A stretch of DNA of 64,000 nucleotides, from NCBI GenBank assembly GCA_965224605.1, contig CBDCZP010000012.1, forward strand, positions 186,001 through 250,000. Reading direction: 5' to 3'. This stretch comes from HyVt-477 sp965224605 (GTDB lineage: Bacteria; Pseudomonadota; Gammaproteobacteria; Thiotrichales; Thiotrichaceae). The position numbers and the translations under genes are program-made. The notes below the pieces were generated by a model, which did no database searches, was not told the DNA's origin, and saw only the letters and a program-made list of their open reading frames with translations. This document shows positions 51,683 through 60,494 of this stretch, one piece after another. How positions within the stretch are numbered: the stretch's first letter is position 1; each line of letters starts with the position of its first letter.

Positions 51683-53223
51683 TTATGGATATTTGTATTG
51701 TTGTACCTTCAGAAGAATATCTAGGTTTAGCCGGAGTGCGTATTCGTTATAGACGTATCGAAAAGCACCTAAATAATCTGGGTGCAAAGCTTCATATCAG
51801 ACCCATCCAAACCTTAGATTCGAAAGCAAAATTCAAATACGACATCTATCTGTTTAGCAAGTGCTACGATGCACGTACTGTTTTAATTGCACAACTTATA
51901 GCACAGACAGACAAGCTGGTAGGTATTGATTTTTTTGATGATTATTTTAGCCAAATTACTGACAGTCGTTTTGTTAAGCAACGCAAATGGTTACGTAGCC
52001 TAAGCGAATTTACTAATTTTTATTTATGCTCAACTGATCAAATGCGGAAAGTTATTTCTCGATATTTGCCCGAGATACCGAGCCATGTTCTATATGATCC
52101 CTTTGAAGCACTCAGTTTAGAAACAGTATCAAACACGACTGAGCAAAACCTTAATCAAACAATAGCTTCCCGACAAATAAATGTTGCCTGGTTTGGAACA
52201 GGAGATAACCCCTATTTTTCAGTAGGGCTACATGATTTATCTGCCTATAGCTATGCATTAAAAGATTTGTCAGCAAGGGGCTATACAGTAAGCTTGAATC
52301 TCTTGACCAATAAGCGTGCGTTAAATACAGAAGGTTTGGAAATGCTTAGCAGGCTTCCCGTTTCGTATAGGATTGATGAATGGTCAGTAGAAAAAGAAAA
52401 AGACCTTTTGAGCAAAAGCTTAGTTGCATTCATCCCCGTTAACGCACAAAATTTTAGTATTGCAAAATCATCCAACAGAGCAGTCACCGCATTAACAGCA
52501 GGGACACAGGTTCTTTCAATTGGATACCCCCTATATGAAAGATACCACGAATTTATTTATCGTTCGGTTGACCCGTTACTCCAAGATATTGAAGCAAGAC
52601 AACTCAAGTTGAGAAAAGCCACGGCTCCTGGGTTGAAAACACTTTTTGCAGATTGTGCTCACCCAGAAAGCGAAGCTAAAAAATACCATCAGTTTTTAAC
52701 GGAACAATGGCGTAATAAAAAAAATAGAACAAATCCGTCAAGTCAAAAATCAAGAGAAAAGAATAATTTATTTGGCATAATCCACGGAGTAAGTAGCCAG
52801 GTAGCCTGTCACAAACTAAGTCAAAAACTAGGTTGTCTATCTATATCTAGCCCGTTCAGTAATACAAAACTCAACTATGATGTACGTTTTGTAGCGATCA
52901 ATAAAGAAGATGCTCAACAACTTGAAGTGCAGCTAGATAAGCGTGCGTTAGAAAAAATACAACCCCAACTAATTAAACACTTAAAACAAAAAAAGTCTCT
53001 TACCGGAAAGAACATAAAAAGCTTAGAGATTACCACTTTATTTCCAAAGGAATCCGCTAGAATAGTGAATGCCTTCAATAGCCGTTATAAAATTGAAAGA
53101 GTAGCTCGTTATAAACAGGTAATGACATCAATTTACTTGATTCTTGAAACAGTGCTTCCAGAGATCAAGCTGTCAGTCTCTGAGGCAAATATACTCTATG
53201 GATATGAATCGAAAGAGGGCTAA
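51676..53223 (+). CDS. GT-B glycosyltransferase-like protein with C-terminal extension
   Basis: This 515-residue protein begins MLVMDICIVVPSEEYLGLAG and shows GT-B-like Rossmann segments: VGIDFFDDYFSQI (about 77), INVAWFGTGDNPYFS (about 168) and a NRAVTALTAGTQVLSIGYP region (about 273). It lacks a clear EX7E retaining motif. After about residue 350, a Lys-rich linker leads to an unassigned domain of about 150 residues (IIHGVSSQVACHKLSQKLG). The first codons overlap the previous gene, so the two are coupled. It is probably a capsule glycosyltransferase, by context. Confidence 0.65.
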   Translation: MLVMDICIVVPSEEYLGLAGVRIRYRRIEKHLNNLGAKLHIRPIQTLDSKAKFKYDIYLFSKCYDARTVLIAQLIAQTDKLVGIDFFDDYFSQITDSRFVKQRKWLRSLSEFTNFYLCSTDQMRKVISRYLPEIPSHVLYDPFEALSLETVSNTTEQNLNQTIASRQINVAWFGTGDNPYFSVGLHDLSAYSYALKDLSARGYTVSLNLLTNKRALNTEGLEMLSRLPVSYRIDEWSVEKEKDLLSKSLVAFIPVNAQNFSIAKSSNRAVTALTAGTQVLSIGYPLYERYHEFIYRSVDPLLQDIEARQLKLRKATAPGLKTLFADCAHPESEAKKYHQFLTEQWRNKKNRTNPSSQKSREKNNLFGIIHGVSSQVACHKLSQKLGCLSISSPFSNTKLNYDVRFVAINKEDAQQLEVQLDKRALEKIQPQLIKHLKQKKSLTGKNIKSLEITTLFPKESARIVNAFNSRYKIERVARYKQVMTSIYLILETVLPEIKLSVSEANILYGYESKEG

Positions 53224-53301
53224 TGATTAACCGTATAGCCTTACACACTGCTTTCTTGAACTGAAAATTAATATTTTATATTGGAATTAATCTTTAAATA
53301 A

Positions 53302-55557
53302 ATGCACACAAAACACCTTATTTTCCTTATTAACCTAATGCAAGATGTGAACGTGCTTCGCCCTTTAATCTACCTGGCTAAAAGGGAACTGGATGCTCCG
53401 ATAGTGCTGCTCGTGTCCCATCTTTTGTATAAACGGGATAAACAAGGGATTTGGAAAAAAGAATTAAAAGAAATTTGTGCTGAAACAGGATCGACAGAAC
53501 ATATTTATACCGATGAATTTACTGCTTATCGAATATTGGAAGGGAAAGAGGGAATGATCATCGCAGGTAGTGAATCCGATTTATCGGCTCATTACCCAAC
53601 TCATAATGTATTTCGTATTGCACCTAGTGGTTATATAAAGGTTACCCTTCAGCATGGTCTTGAATGTGTAGGTTTTTCACAAAATAAAGATCATAAAAGG
53701 GTCTATGGATATAACGTCAAGTTTGGTGCTGATATCGTCTGTGGCTGGGGAGATATTTCAGCTATGCACTCATTATTTCCTTCTGAGAGATCGAAATATT
53801 ACCAAACTGGCTCGACCTTGTTGTTAAAAGACTATGAGCAACTAAACCAACAACCTGATCAGCAGATTTCAGGTGGCATTGTTTGTGAGAATCTTCACTC
53901 AGTACGTATGGGGGCTAATGGTGAATTAACCGCCCCCTTTATGGATAATTTTTTTGCCTTCGCAAAACACCTTAAACAAAAAAATAAAAAACTCACATTA
54001 AGACCACACCCCGGCGGTCAATACATTATAAAAAAGAAAGTAGTCCTACCAAGCTATGTGAGACTTAATAATTTACCGATGTACAAAGTAAATCTAGCGG
54101 CTTATGATTTTGGAATATCAGCACCTTCCTCAGTACTTGTTGACATGGTGTTGGCAGGCATTCCCACCGCAGTATGGCAAGATGAAGGCGAAACAATGGA
54201 TGCCAGTAGTTATGAAGGCATAACCGTAATACGAGGGTTTAATGATTGGCTTGCTTTTGAAAGAGATGTGATAGAACGCCCAGAAATGTTGATCGCAAAG
54301 CAAGAACGCTTTCTACAACGCAGCCGAATGTTATTAGATGCAAAAGAAGTAAAAAAGCGTTTTACGCAACTATTTAATTCGGGTATTGGTTATCAATTAT
54401 CCACTAAGAGTGGGGGACAAAAAGATAAGGTAAAACAAAGAGTCCTTTTTATAGCGAATGGCCTTATTCCAACATTACAAATATCTTTTCTAAACCCTTT
54501 AGTAACGGATGCTTCTGGTGATACTACCGAATGTGAAACTATTTTTGGGGAGGATCTTAAGAAAAAATATGCTGATGAGTTCGGTGAATATTTAGGACAG
54601 GCAAAGATTGATGCTGAAAAGTGGTTGGAGGATAAACTCCATCAATTTGCGCCAACCTTAATCGTTTTCTCACGTTATAGCGATCCGTTATATGACTACA
54701 TCGTTGGCTTCGCTAATATCAAAGGTATTCCTATTATTTATCATATTGATGATGATTTACTGAATGTGCCAATCGAAATCGGAAAGTCAAAATATAGATC
54801 GCATAATCGACCTAATAGATTAAAAGCGGTTCGCTATTTATTAGACCGTTCTGATCTGGTTTATTGCTCCACTAATATGCTGTTACAGCGTTTTAGAGAG
54901 CAAGGAATTAGAACGCCAATGATAGCAGGGAATATTTATTGTACGGGTAAGGTTCTGTGTGAGCCTGTTAAACGCCCTTTACAAAAAATTGGTTATATGG
55001 GCTTTGACCATGCACATGATTTGAATACTATCGTACCCGTGCTAGTTAATATTTTAAGAAGATATCCGAAAATCACATTCGAACTTTTTGGCTCCATACC
55101 AAAGCCAGTCGAGCTTGATGAGTTTGAAAATCGAGTATCTGTCATTCCTCCTGTTCGTGGCTATGCAGAGTTCATGAAGAAATTTGCAAGTCTCGATTGG
55201 GATTTAGGACTCTGCCCCTTAGCTAATTTACCCTTCAATATAGTGAAGGCAAATACGAAATGGGTAGAGTATACCTCAGTGGGTCTTGCTGTTATTGCAA
55301 CTAAAGGGGTGGCTTATGATGATTGCTGTGCTGATAACTGTGGAATATTAGTTAATACACCAAAGGAGTGGGAACAAGCTGTAGAAAAATTAATCCAAGA
55401 TGATGAGTACAGATACCAAATGATAAAAAATGCGCAGAATAGGTTAAGGACTGAATATTCCGTATCGCAATTAAGAAAACAAATACACCGCATATTTGAT
55501 TCAGCCAAAGAACTACGAGATTCATCATATGATGGGGCAGCTAGGGTAGCTAAATAG
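53302..55557 (+). CDS. Fusion of CDP-glycerol-transferase-like and GT4-like domains
   Basis: This 751-residue protein has two parts. Residues about 1-365 resemble the poly(glycerophosphate)/capsule transferase group: LQHGLECVGF near 116, LRPHPGGQY near 233 and a donor-site-like GISAPSSVLVDMVLAGIPTA. Residues about 380-745 form a GT4-like unit with HIDDDLLNVP (near 480), a GYMGFDHAHDLNTIVPVL donor domain and FNIVKANTKWVEYTSVGLA. The second unit is paralogous to the whole of the next gene. It would add a glycerol-phosphate-like group and a sugar to the capsule chain, inferred from families. Confidence 0.75.
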   Translation: MHTKHLIFLINLMQDVNVLRPLIYLAKRELDAPIVLLVSHLLYKRDKQGIWKKELKEICAETGSTEHIYTDEFTAYRILEGKEGMIIAGSESDLSAHYPTHNVFRIAPSGYIKVTLQHGLECVGFSQNKDHKRVYGYNVKFGADIVCGWGDISAMHSLFPSERSKYYQTGSTLLLKDYEQLNQQPDQQISGGIVCENLHSVRMGANGELTAPFMDNFFAFAKHLKQKNKKLTLRPHPGGQYIIKKKVVLPSYVRLNNLPMYKVNLAAYDFGISAPSSVLVDMVLAGIPTAVWQDEGETMDASSYEGITVIRGFNDWLAFERDVIERPEMLIAKQERFLQRSRMLLDAKEVKKRFTQLFNSGIGYQLSTKSGGQKDKVKQRVLFIANGLIPTLQISFLNPLVTDASGDTTECETIFGEDLKKKYADEFGEYLGQAKIDAEKWLEDKLHQFAPTLIVFSRYSDPLYDYIVGFANIKGIPIIYHIDDDLLNVPIEIGKSKYRSHNRPNRLKAVRYLLDRSDLVYCSTNMLLQRFREQGIRTPMIAGNIYCTGKVLCEPVKRPLQKIGYMGFDHAHDLNTIVPVLVNILRRYPKITFELFGSIPKPVELDEFENRVSVIPPVRGYAEFMKKFASLDWDLGLCPLANLPFNIVKANTKWVEYTSVGLAVIATKGVAYDDCCADNCGILVNTPKEWEQAVEKLIQDDEYRYQMIKNAQNRLRTEYSVSQLRKQIHRIFDSAKELRDSSYDGAARVAK

Positions 55558-55559
55558 TT

Positions 55560-56642
55560 ATGATGAATATAAATCGCATACTTGTTCTTTCAGAAAACAT
55601 TAGCGCAACTCAACATATCGGTTTCTCAAGGCCACTGAAAAACTTAGTAATTGACAGTAGTTTAGTCGTTGGGATGGGCTCAATTCACAAAGTAAGAAAC
55701 TTTAAAGCTAAAAGCAAAAAACTTTGGGAGCAACATAACCCAGATGTACTGATCTTATCCCGATTCACAAATGCACGTGCGCTACACTTCATTGAAGTAG
55801 CAAAAAAAACAGGCATACCCGTGATTTTTCATATAGATGATGATCTTCTTAATGTTCCACTTAGTCTTGGCAAGGAAAAGTATGATGCATACCACCAGCC
55901 CAAAAGGATGCGAGCGCTAGTAAAGAACATGAATGCTAGTGATCTAATCTATGTCTCAACAAAACCACTTGCTATTGCATTTGAAAAACACGGTATTACA
56001 CGACCAATAGTAGCAGGAGATCTCTATTGCTCCATTGACGCTGATTTAATAACAACCCCTCTTCCTTCGACGGTTCCCGTTATTGGCTATATGGGTACAG
56101 GAGGCCACTCAGCAGACCTAGCCATGATGATGCCTGCCATAGTAAAGCTAATGAACGAAAACCCACTATTGCGCTTTGAAACCTTTGGCACCATAAAGCC
56201 ACCCAAAGAACTCAGCATATTTGGCAATCGTTACGCGCATCACAAAGGAGTCTCTGATTACGAATTATTCTTGGAAAGATTAAAAGAGCTCGGTTGGTGG
56301 GTAGGCATAGCACCACTAGAAGATAACCCTTTCAATCGCTGTAAAGCAGACACCAAGTGGGTGGAATACAGCTTTGCAGGTATGCCTGTAGTCGCATCTG
56401 ATTTGCCTGTTTACCACAAAGCATGTGCCGACGAATCAGGAATACTAGCCAAGAATAATACAGAGTGGTTTTACGCACTAAAGGCTTTAGTTCGTGATGC
56501 GGCATTAAGACAAAAATTCGTAACCAACGCACAAACAAAACTCAGCCAGCAATACACACACAACATTCTCGAAAAACAAATCATGGGCGTGATACAGCAA
56601 GTACAAAGCACGCAACGAAACAAAGCAGAAAATGTTAGCTAG
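55560..56642 (+). CDS. GT4-like glycosyltransferase, paralogue of preceding C-terminal domain
   Basis: This 360-residue protein repeats the blocks of the previous fusion: ILSRFTNARALHFIEVA, HIDDDLLNVPLSLGKEKYDA (His91 onward), VIGYMGTGGHSADLAMMMPA and FNRCKADTKWVEYSFAGMPV with a CADESGIL ending. The same order and spacing show a duplication within the locus. The start is the first of two adjacent ATG codons two bases after the upstream stop. It is cytosolic and lacks membrane segments. The sugar donor is unknown. Confidence 0.82.
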   Translation: MMNINRILVLSENISATQHIGFSRPLKNLVIDSSLVVGMGSIHKVRNFKAKSKKLWEQHNPDVLILSRFTNARALHFIEVAKKTGIPVIFHIDDDLLNVPLSLGKEKYDAYHQPKRMRALVKNMNASDLIYVSTKPLAIAFEKHGITRPIVAGDLYCSIDADLITTPLPSTVPVIGYMGTGGHSADLAMMMPAIVKLMNENPLLRFETFGTIKPPKELSIFGNRYAHHKGVSDYELFLERLKELGWWVGIAPLEDNPFNRCKADTKWVEYSFAGMPVVASDLPVYHKACADESGILAKNNTEWFYALKALVRDAALRQKFVTNAQTKLSQQYTHNILEKQIMGVIQQVQSTQRNKAENVS

Positions 56643-56660
56643 AAGAAAAGGATTCAGTTC

Positions 56661-57410
56661 ATGTCAGTAACATTTACCGTCATCATTCCAGCACGCTATG
56701 CATCAACTCGACTACCGGGAAAACCACTACTGGATATAGCCGGTAAACCCATGATTCAACACGTCTATGAGAAGGCATGTGCCAGCGACGCAACAAACGT
56801 TTATATCGCCACCGATGACAAACGAATACAACAAGTCGCAGAAAGCTTCGGTGCAGACGTACTAATGACCTCATCAAACCATACATCAGGCACAGATAGG
56901 CTAGCTGAGGCCGCATTACAACTAAATCTGGCGGACGATATGCCAGTAGTAAATTTACAAGGTGACGAGCCATTAATGCGCCCAGCCTTAATACGACAAG
57001 TAGCAGAAGCTTTAATAGAACACCCAGAAGCACCCGTATCTACCTTGTGTGAACCCGTAGAAGAACCCGAATTTAGCGACCCAAGCGTGATCAAAGTAAT
57101 ACACGACTCAAAAGGATTTGCCCTCTACTTTAGTCGTGCGGCACTACCTTACCTGCGTGACAAAGAAAACGGCTATCAGAGTCAACCCATGCGTCATGTC
57201 GGTTTGTATGCTTATCGTGCAGCCTATCTACAAACGTATACCCAATTGCCAGCTGCTACTATTGAAGAAGATGAAGCACTAGAACAATTAAGAATACTTT
57301 ATTCTGGCGACAAAATTTATTCAGCAGTGGCTTGTGAATGTCCAGAAGCGGGGAGTGTAGATACACCTGCTGATTTAGAACAGGTAAGACGTATACTAGA
57401 AGTTAGCTAA
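56661..57410 (+). CDS. kdsB: CMP-KDO synthetase (3-deoxy-manno-octulosonate cytidylyltransferase)
   Basis: KdsB (KpsU in capsule loci) activates KDO with CTP to CMP-KDO in the cytosol. The 249-residue product has the N-terminal nucleotide-binding IIPARYASTRLPGKPLLDI, the QGDEPLM loop, the ALYFSRAALPYLRD segment and the C-terminal EALEQLRILYSGDKI and SVDTPADLEQVRR, as in E. coli. The AAGGA site fits the ATG at 56661. Placed inside the capsule locus, it probably supplies KDO for the reducing-end linker of a group-2 capsule; it could also be the only copy used for lipopolysaccharide. Confidence 0.95.
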   Translation: MSVTFTVIIPARYASTRLPGKPLLDIAGKPMIQHVYEKACASDATNVYIATDDKRIQQVAESFGADVLMTSSNHTSGTDRLAEAALQLNLADDMPVVNLQGDEPLMRPALIRQVAEALIEHPEAPVSTLCEPVEEPEFSDPSVIKVIHDSKGFALYFSRAALPYLRDKENGYQSQPMRHVGLYAYRAAYLQTYTQLPAATIEEDEALEQLRILYSGDKIYSAVACECPEAGSVDTPADLEQVRRILEVS

Positions 57411-57541
57411 TTTAGTTATTGAGCATCCAGGAATAGTGCTAATTTTGGTCGGTTTTGTAAATTGCCCAGACTCTTGACAACCCTATGGTACTTGAATATT
57501 GGTTATCTAGATTTTAATGATTTAAAGAATGGTTTTATTGA

Positions 57542-58600
57542 ATGAACTTAATTGATTTGGTTAGAAGGAAAGATAAAGTGCTAGAGTCTGGTAATGATTT
57601 ACAAGTGACTTTTGTCAATTGGCTAGGAGAGTCTTGGCGTTCTCTTCGCGTCGAAGCTAATAAATCTCCACAAATAGTTATCACTGGTATTTCTAGGGTA
57701 ACATCACTTAAAGGCAGACCATTCGCATCCGGATGGTATGTCTCTTGTGAAAAGGCATCATCATTTTTGAAGATCATTCTTGAGACAGATGGTGAAGTGA
57801 TATCAAAGAACATAGAGTTGGGAAGTATCCCTGTGCCAGTAACGATACCTTGGCCGTTTGATGATAGATTACTGAATAAAAATACCAAGCTAAAATTACA
57901 TTTTGACTTACCTACAGGAAGTAATGCTAGCTTGCTAGTTCATCGTAAATTAGATCGTAAACACCTCATTGCTTTTGCACAAGGACATGGTGTTGAATTA
58001 GGTCCCGGTTCTAATCCACAAATACTCAATAGTGATATAACCAAAGTGAGTTATATCGAAGAAACATCCCAAGAAGAGTGGATAAAACTTTATGATGGCA
58101 CAGGAAAGCGCAAAGCAAAAGAAGCAGACTTTTCGGATTATATTATTGGAAATGCGTGGGATATCCCATGTGAAGATGATTCATTGGACTTTATTTTCAG
58201 CAGCCATGTCTTTGAACACTTGGCCAATCCTTTGGGACACCTCGTTAGATGGCATAAAAAACTAAAAGCTGGAGGTACCATACTAGCAGTAGTACCTGAA
58301 CTCCACTCAACGAAGGATCGAGAAGCCAACCCATCCACCCTTGATGAAATTAAGAATGAATTTAAGGAAGGAATACAATCTCCAACGGTAGAACACTATT
58401 CATGTTGGGTGGGACTAAGAGGTTCTAATTACAATGTAGAAGATTTAATGCACTCTAAAACCTCTATTCATGTGCATTACTATGATCCGGTCAACCTTTC
58501 GATGCTCCTCCAAGAGTGTGTAAAAGAATACGGGTTCTCTTCATACTCAATCATTCATTCCCAAAACCATAAAGATTTCCATTATTGTTTGAGAAAATAA
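57542..58600 (+). CDS. SAM-dependent methyltransferase with extra N-terminal domain
   Basis: This is a 352-residue protein. The C-terminal class I methyltransferase covers about residues 140-350: VELGPGSNPQ near 151 (SAM loop), DYIIGNAWDIPCEDDSLDFI and FSSHVFEHLANPLGHL near 220, then GGTILAVVPELHS. The first 130 residues are a beta-rich domain (LIDLVRRKDKVLESG; WYVSCEKASSF) I cannot place, perhaps for substrate binding. A perfect TTGACA lies at 57474, but its -10 partner is weak. It probably methylates a capsule sugar; the target is not known. Confidence 0.82.
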   Translation: MNLIDLVRRKDKVLESGNDLQVTFVNWLGESWRSLRVEANKSPQIVITGISRVTSLKGRPFASGWYVSCEKASSFLKIILETDGEVISKNIELGSIPVPVTIPWPFDDRLLNKNTKLKLHFDLPTGSNASLLVHRKLDRKHLIAFAQGHGVELGPGSNPQILNSDITKVSYIEETSQEEWIKLYDGTGKRKAKEADFSDYIIGNAWDIPCEDDSLDFIFSSHVFEHLANPLGHLVRWHKKLKAGGTILAVVPELHSTKDREANPSTLDEIKNEFKEGIQSPTVEHYSCWVGLRGSNYNVEDLMHSKTSIHVHYYDPVNLSMLLQECVKEYGFSSYSIIHSQNHKDFHYCLRK

Positions 58601-58644
58601 CTGCATATTTAGATTAGAAATAAACTTACTAACAAGGAGAATCC

Positions 58645-59727
58645 ATGAAAGGAGAACGCGTTTTCATCACAGGTGGGGCAGGCTTCATTGGCTCACGACT
58701 TGCAAGTGCCTTAATGAAAGAAGGCGCAGAAGTGGTTGCTTATGACATCCTCCATCCTCAAGTACATGGCAATAACCCATCCACCGATTTCCCCATGACC
58801 TTAATAAGGGGAGATGTCAGTGATCGTGAGCTATTAAGCAAAAGCATTAATGATTTCCTTCCAACTATTGTTATTCATTTAGCGGCTGAAACAGGGACAG
58901 GCCAATCGGCAGATGAGCCTTGTCGTTATACCCAAGTCAATATAGTGGGTACTGCCAACCTGATCGAAGTGATGAGAGCAGCATCAAAGCCGCCCAAGCG
59001 GGTTGTCTTGGCCGCAACCCGTGCGGTGTATGGAGAAGGTGCATATGAAGATGCGAATGGACAACTAGTCGTACCAGAACCACGCACGACAGAAGCAATG
59101 GCAAACGGGGTTTTCGATGTATTAGATGATGATGGCAACCCTCTGAAACTAATAGCCACTCCTGAAAATATCAAACTGGTTCCGGGGTCTGTTTACGGTT
59201 CAACCAAGCTGATGCAAGAGTATCTCTTACAACAATGCCCTGCACCTTGGGACAGTGTGATGCTTCGTCTACAAAATGTGTATGGTCCAGGGCAATCTTT
59301 AAGAAACCCTTATACAGGAGTTTTATCTATTTTTTGCCAACAAGCTCTACGAGGTGAGACACTCAACATCTTTGAAGATGGAGTGATTTATCGTGATTTC
59401 GTTTATATAGATGATGTGGTAAATGCCTTTGTGGTGGCGTGTCAGGTTGCCGAAGCAGGAGGCCAAATTATCAATATTGGCACTGGAAAATTTGTTTCCA
59501 TTCAAGATACAGCAGAGATCATTCTTCAGAACTTAGGATTCCCGAAAGATAAATACAATGTCACAGGAGATTATAGAGCAGGGGATATACGCCACGCGAT
59601 TGCAGATATATCTATTGCTACTAATTTGCTAGGCTGGTCAGCTCAAACCACCATTGAAGAAGGAATTAAAGCATTGGCTTCCTGGGCGGCTAATTCGCCA
59701 GAAGAGGCTCGTGTTACACAAGTATAA
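58645..59727 (+). CDS. NAD(P)-dependent sugar epimerase/dehydratase (extended SDR)
   Basis: This 360-residue enzyme of the extended SDR family acts on nucleotide sugars. The N-terminal dinucleotide fold has FITGGAGFIGSRL, and the catalytic YGSTK gives Tyr184 and Lys188. RDFVYIDDVVNAFV and GQIINIGTGKFVSIQDTAEI are typical substrate-domain blocks. An AAGGAG site precedes the ATG. The product could be a 4-epimerised or dehydrated hexose for the capsule. It resembles WcaG/GalE-type members, without enough signature to choose one. Confidence 0.9.
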   Translation: MKGERVFITGGAGFIGSRLASALMKEGAEVVAYDILHPQVHGNNPSTDFPMTLIRGDVSDRELLSKSINDFLPTIVIHLAAETGTGQSADEPCRYTQVNIVGTANLIEVMRAASKPPKRVVLAATRAVYGEGAYEDANGQLVVPEPRTTEAMANGVFDVLDDDGNPLKLIATPENIKLVPGSVYGSTKLMQEYLLQQCPAPWDSVMLRLQNVYGPGQSLRNPYTGVLSIFCQQALRGETLNIFEDGVIYRDFVYIDDVVNAFVVACQVAEAGGQIINIGTGKFVSIQDTAEIILQNLGFPKDKYNVTGDYRAGDIRHAIADISIATNLLGWSAQTTIEEGIKALASWAANSPEEARVTQV

Positions 59728-59732
59728 TTTTT

Positions 59733-60494
59733 ATGTTTTCTTCTCTAGTCAATGCACGAAATAAAAGAAAATTACTTATGAAGTTAGATATTAAACCCTC
59801 TAATAAAAAAATATTGGTTGTTGGTAATAGTCATACTGGTGCAATAGTGGCTGCACTTGATGAGGAGACCAAGCCGCTTATAGACGTGATTAACCTAGCC
59901 TCTTTTTTTGACCCTGAAAATAGACGGAATAAGATTTTATATCCAGAGATTGCTGATTTATTTAACCCTGAATATATCTTTTGTAGTTTCGGTGGATCTG
60001 AGCATAGTGTATTTGGACTACTTGATGCTCCTGTTAAATTTGATTTTATGACCCCAACTTCTAATGATGTTGAACCTGAACGAAGAATTGTTTCCTATCA
60101 AATGATCCACGCTACACTGCGCAAGGCGATGACTAATGGTCTAACACGAATGGAAGAGTTAAATAGTTTTTTTGATTGTCCGGTTGCTCATATTTGTACG
60201 CCTTTACCGTTTTTCGAATTAAGTAGCAACGCAAAGTTACCAAGAGTTTTTCATGAGAATTTACATTTGGGCATTAGCCCCGCATCTATAAGGAAAAAGT
60301 TGCATGATATTCACAGTGGCATAACACGCAAACATAGCTCATCTTTGGATGTAGGCTATCTTGAGGTTCCGCCAGAAAGCAGTGACGATAATGGTTTTTT
60401 ACTTGAGAAGTTTTGTAGCAAAGATCCTACACATGCCAACAGAGATTACGGTAAATTAGTTATTCAGCAAATTCGGGAGGTAGCAAATGTCTAA
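59733..60494 (+). CDS. SGNH/GDSL-like esterase or acyltransferase domain protein
   Basis: This 253-residue protein has the first SGNH block as KILVVGNSHTGAI (Ser about 33, in NSH rather than the common DS) and the last as DPTHANRDYG (Asp231, His234), the usual Asp-x-x-His pair. EYIFCSFGGSEHSVFG stands where the GxND block is expected. A later Met at 59778 is an alternative start with an AAAGAAAA site. It overlaps the GSCFA gene by eight bases, so the two are coupled. It may add or remove acyl groups on capsule sugars. The signal for export is absent. Confidence 0.7.
   Translation: MFSSLVNARNKRKLLMKLDIKPSNKKILVVGNSHTGAIVAALDEETKPLIDVINLASFFDPENRRNKILYPEIADLFNPEYIFCSFGGSEHSVFGLLDAPVKFDFMTPTSNDVEPERRIVSYQMIHATLRKAMTNGLTRMEELNSFFDCPVAHICTPLPFFELSSNAKLPRVFHENLHLGISPASIRKKLHDIHSGITRKHSSSLDVGYLEVPPESSDDNGFLLEKFCSKDPTHANRDYGKLVIQQIREVANV

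Noticed and set aside
48560..53223. Single polyprotein or frameshift between the 1040- and 515-residue genes
   Set aside because: The seven-base overlap has a proper start codon for the second gene, and its N-terminus (MDICIVVPSEEY) looks like a true start, so these are two coupled genes.
57474..57502. TTGACA with TATTGG as a promoter before the methyltransferase gene
   Set aside because: The -35 is perfect, but the -10 at 17-bp spacing matches only about half of the consensus. It is not strong enough for a feature.
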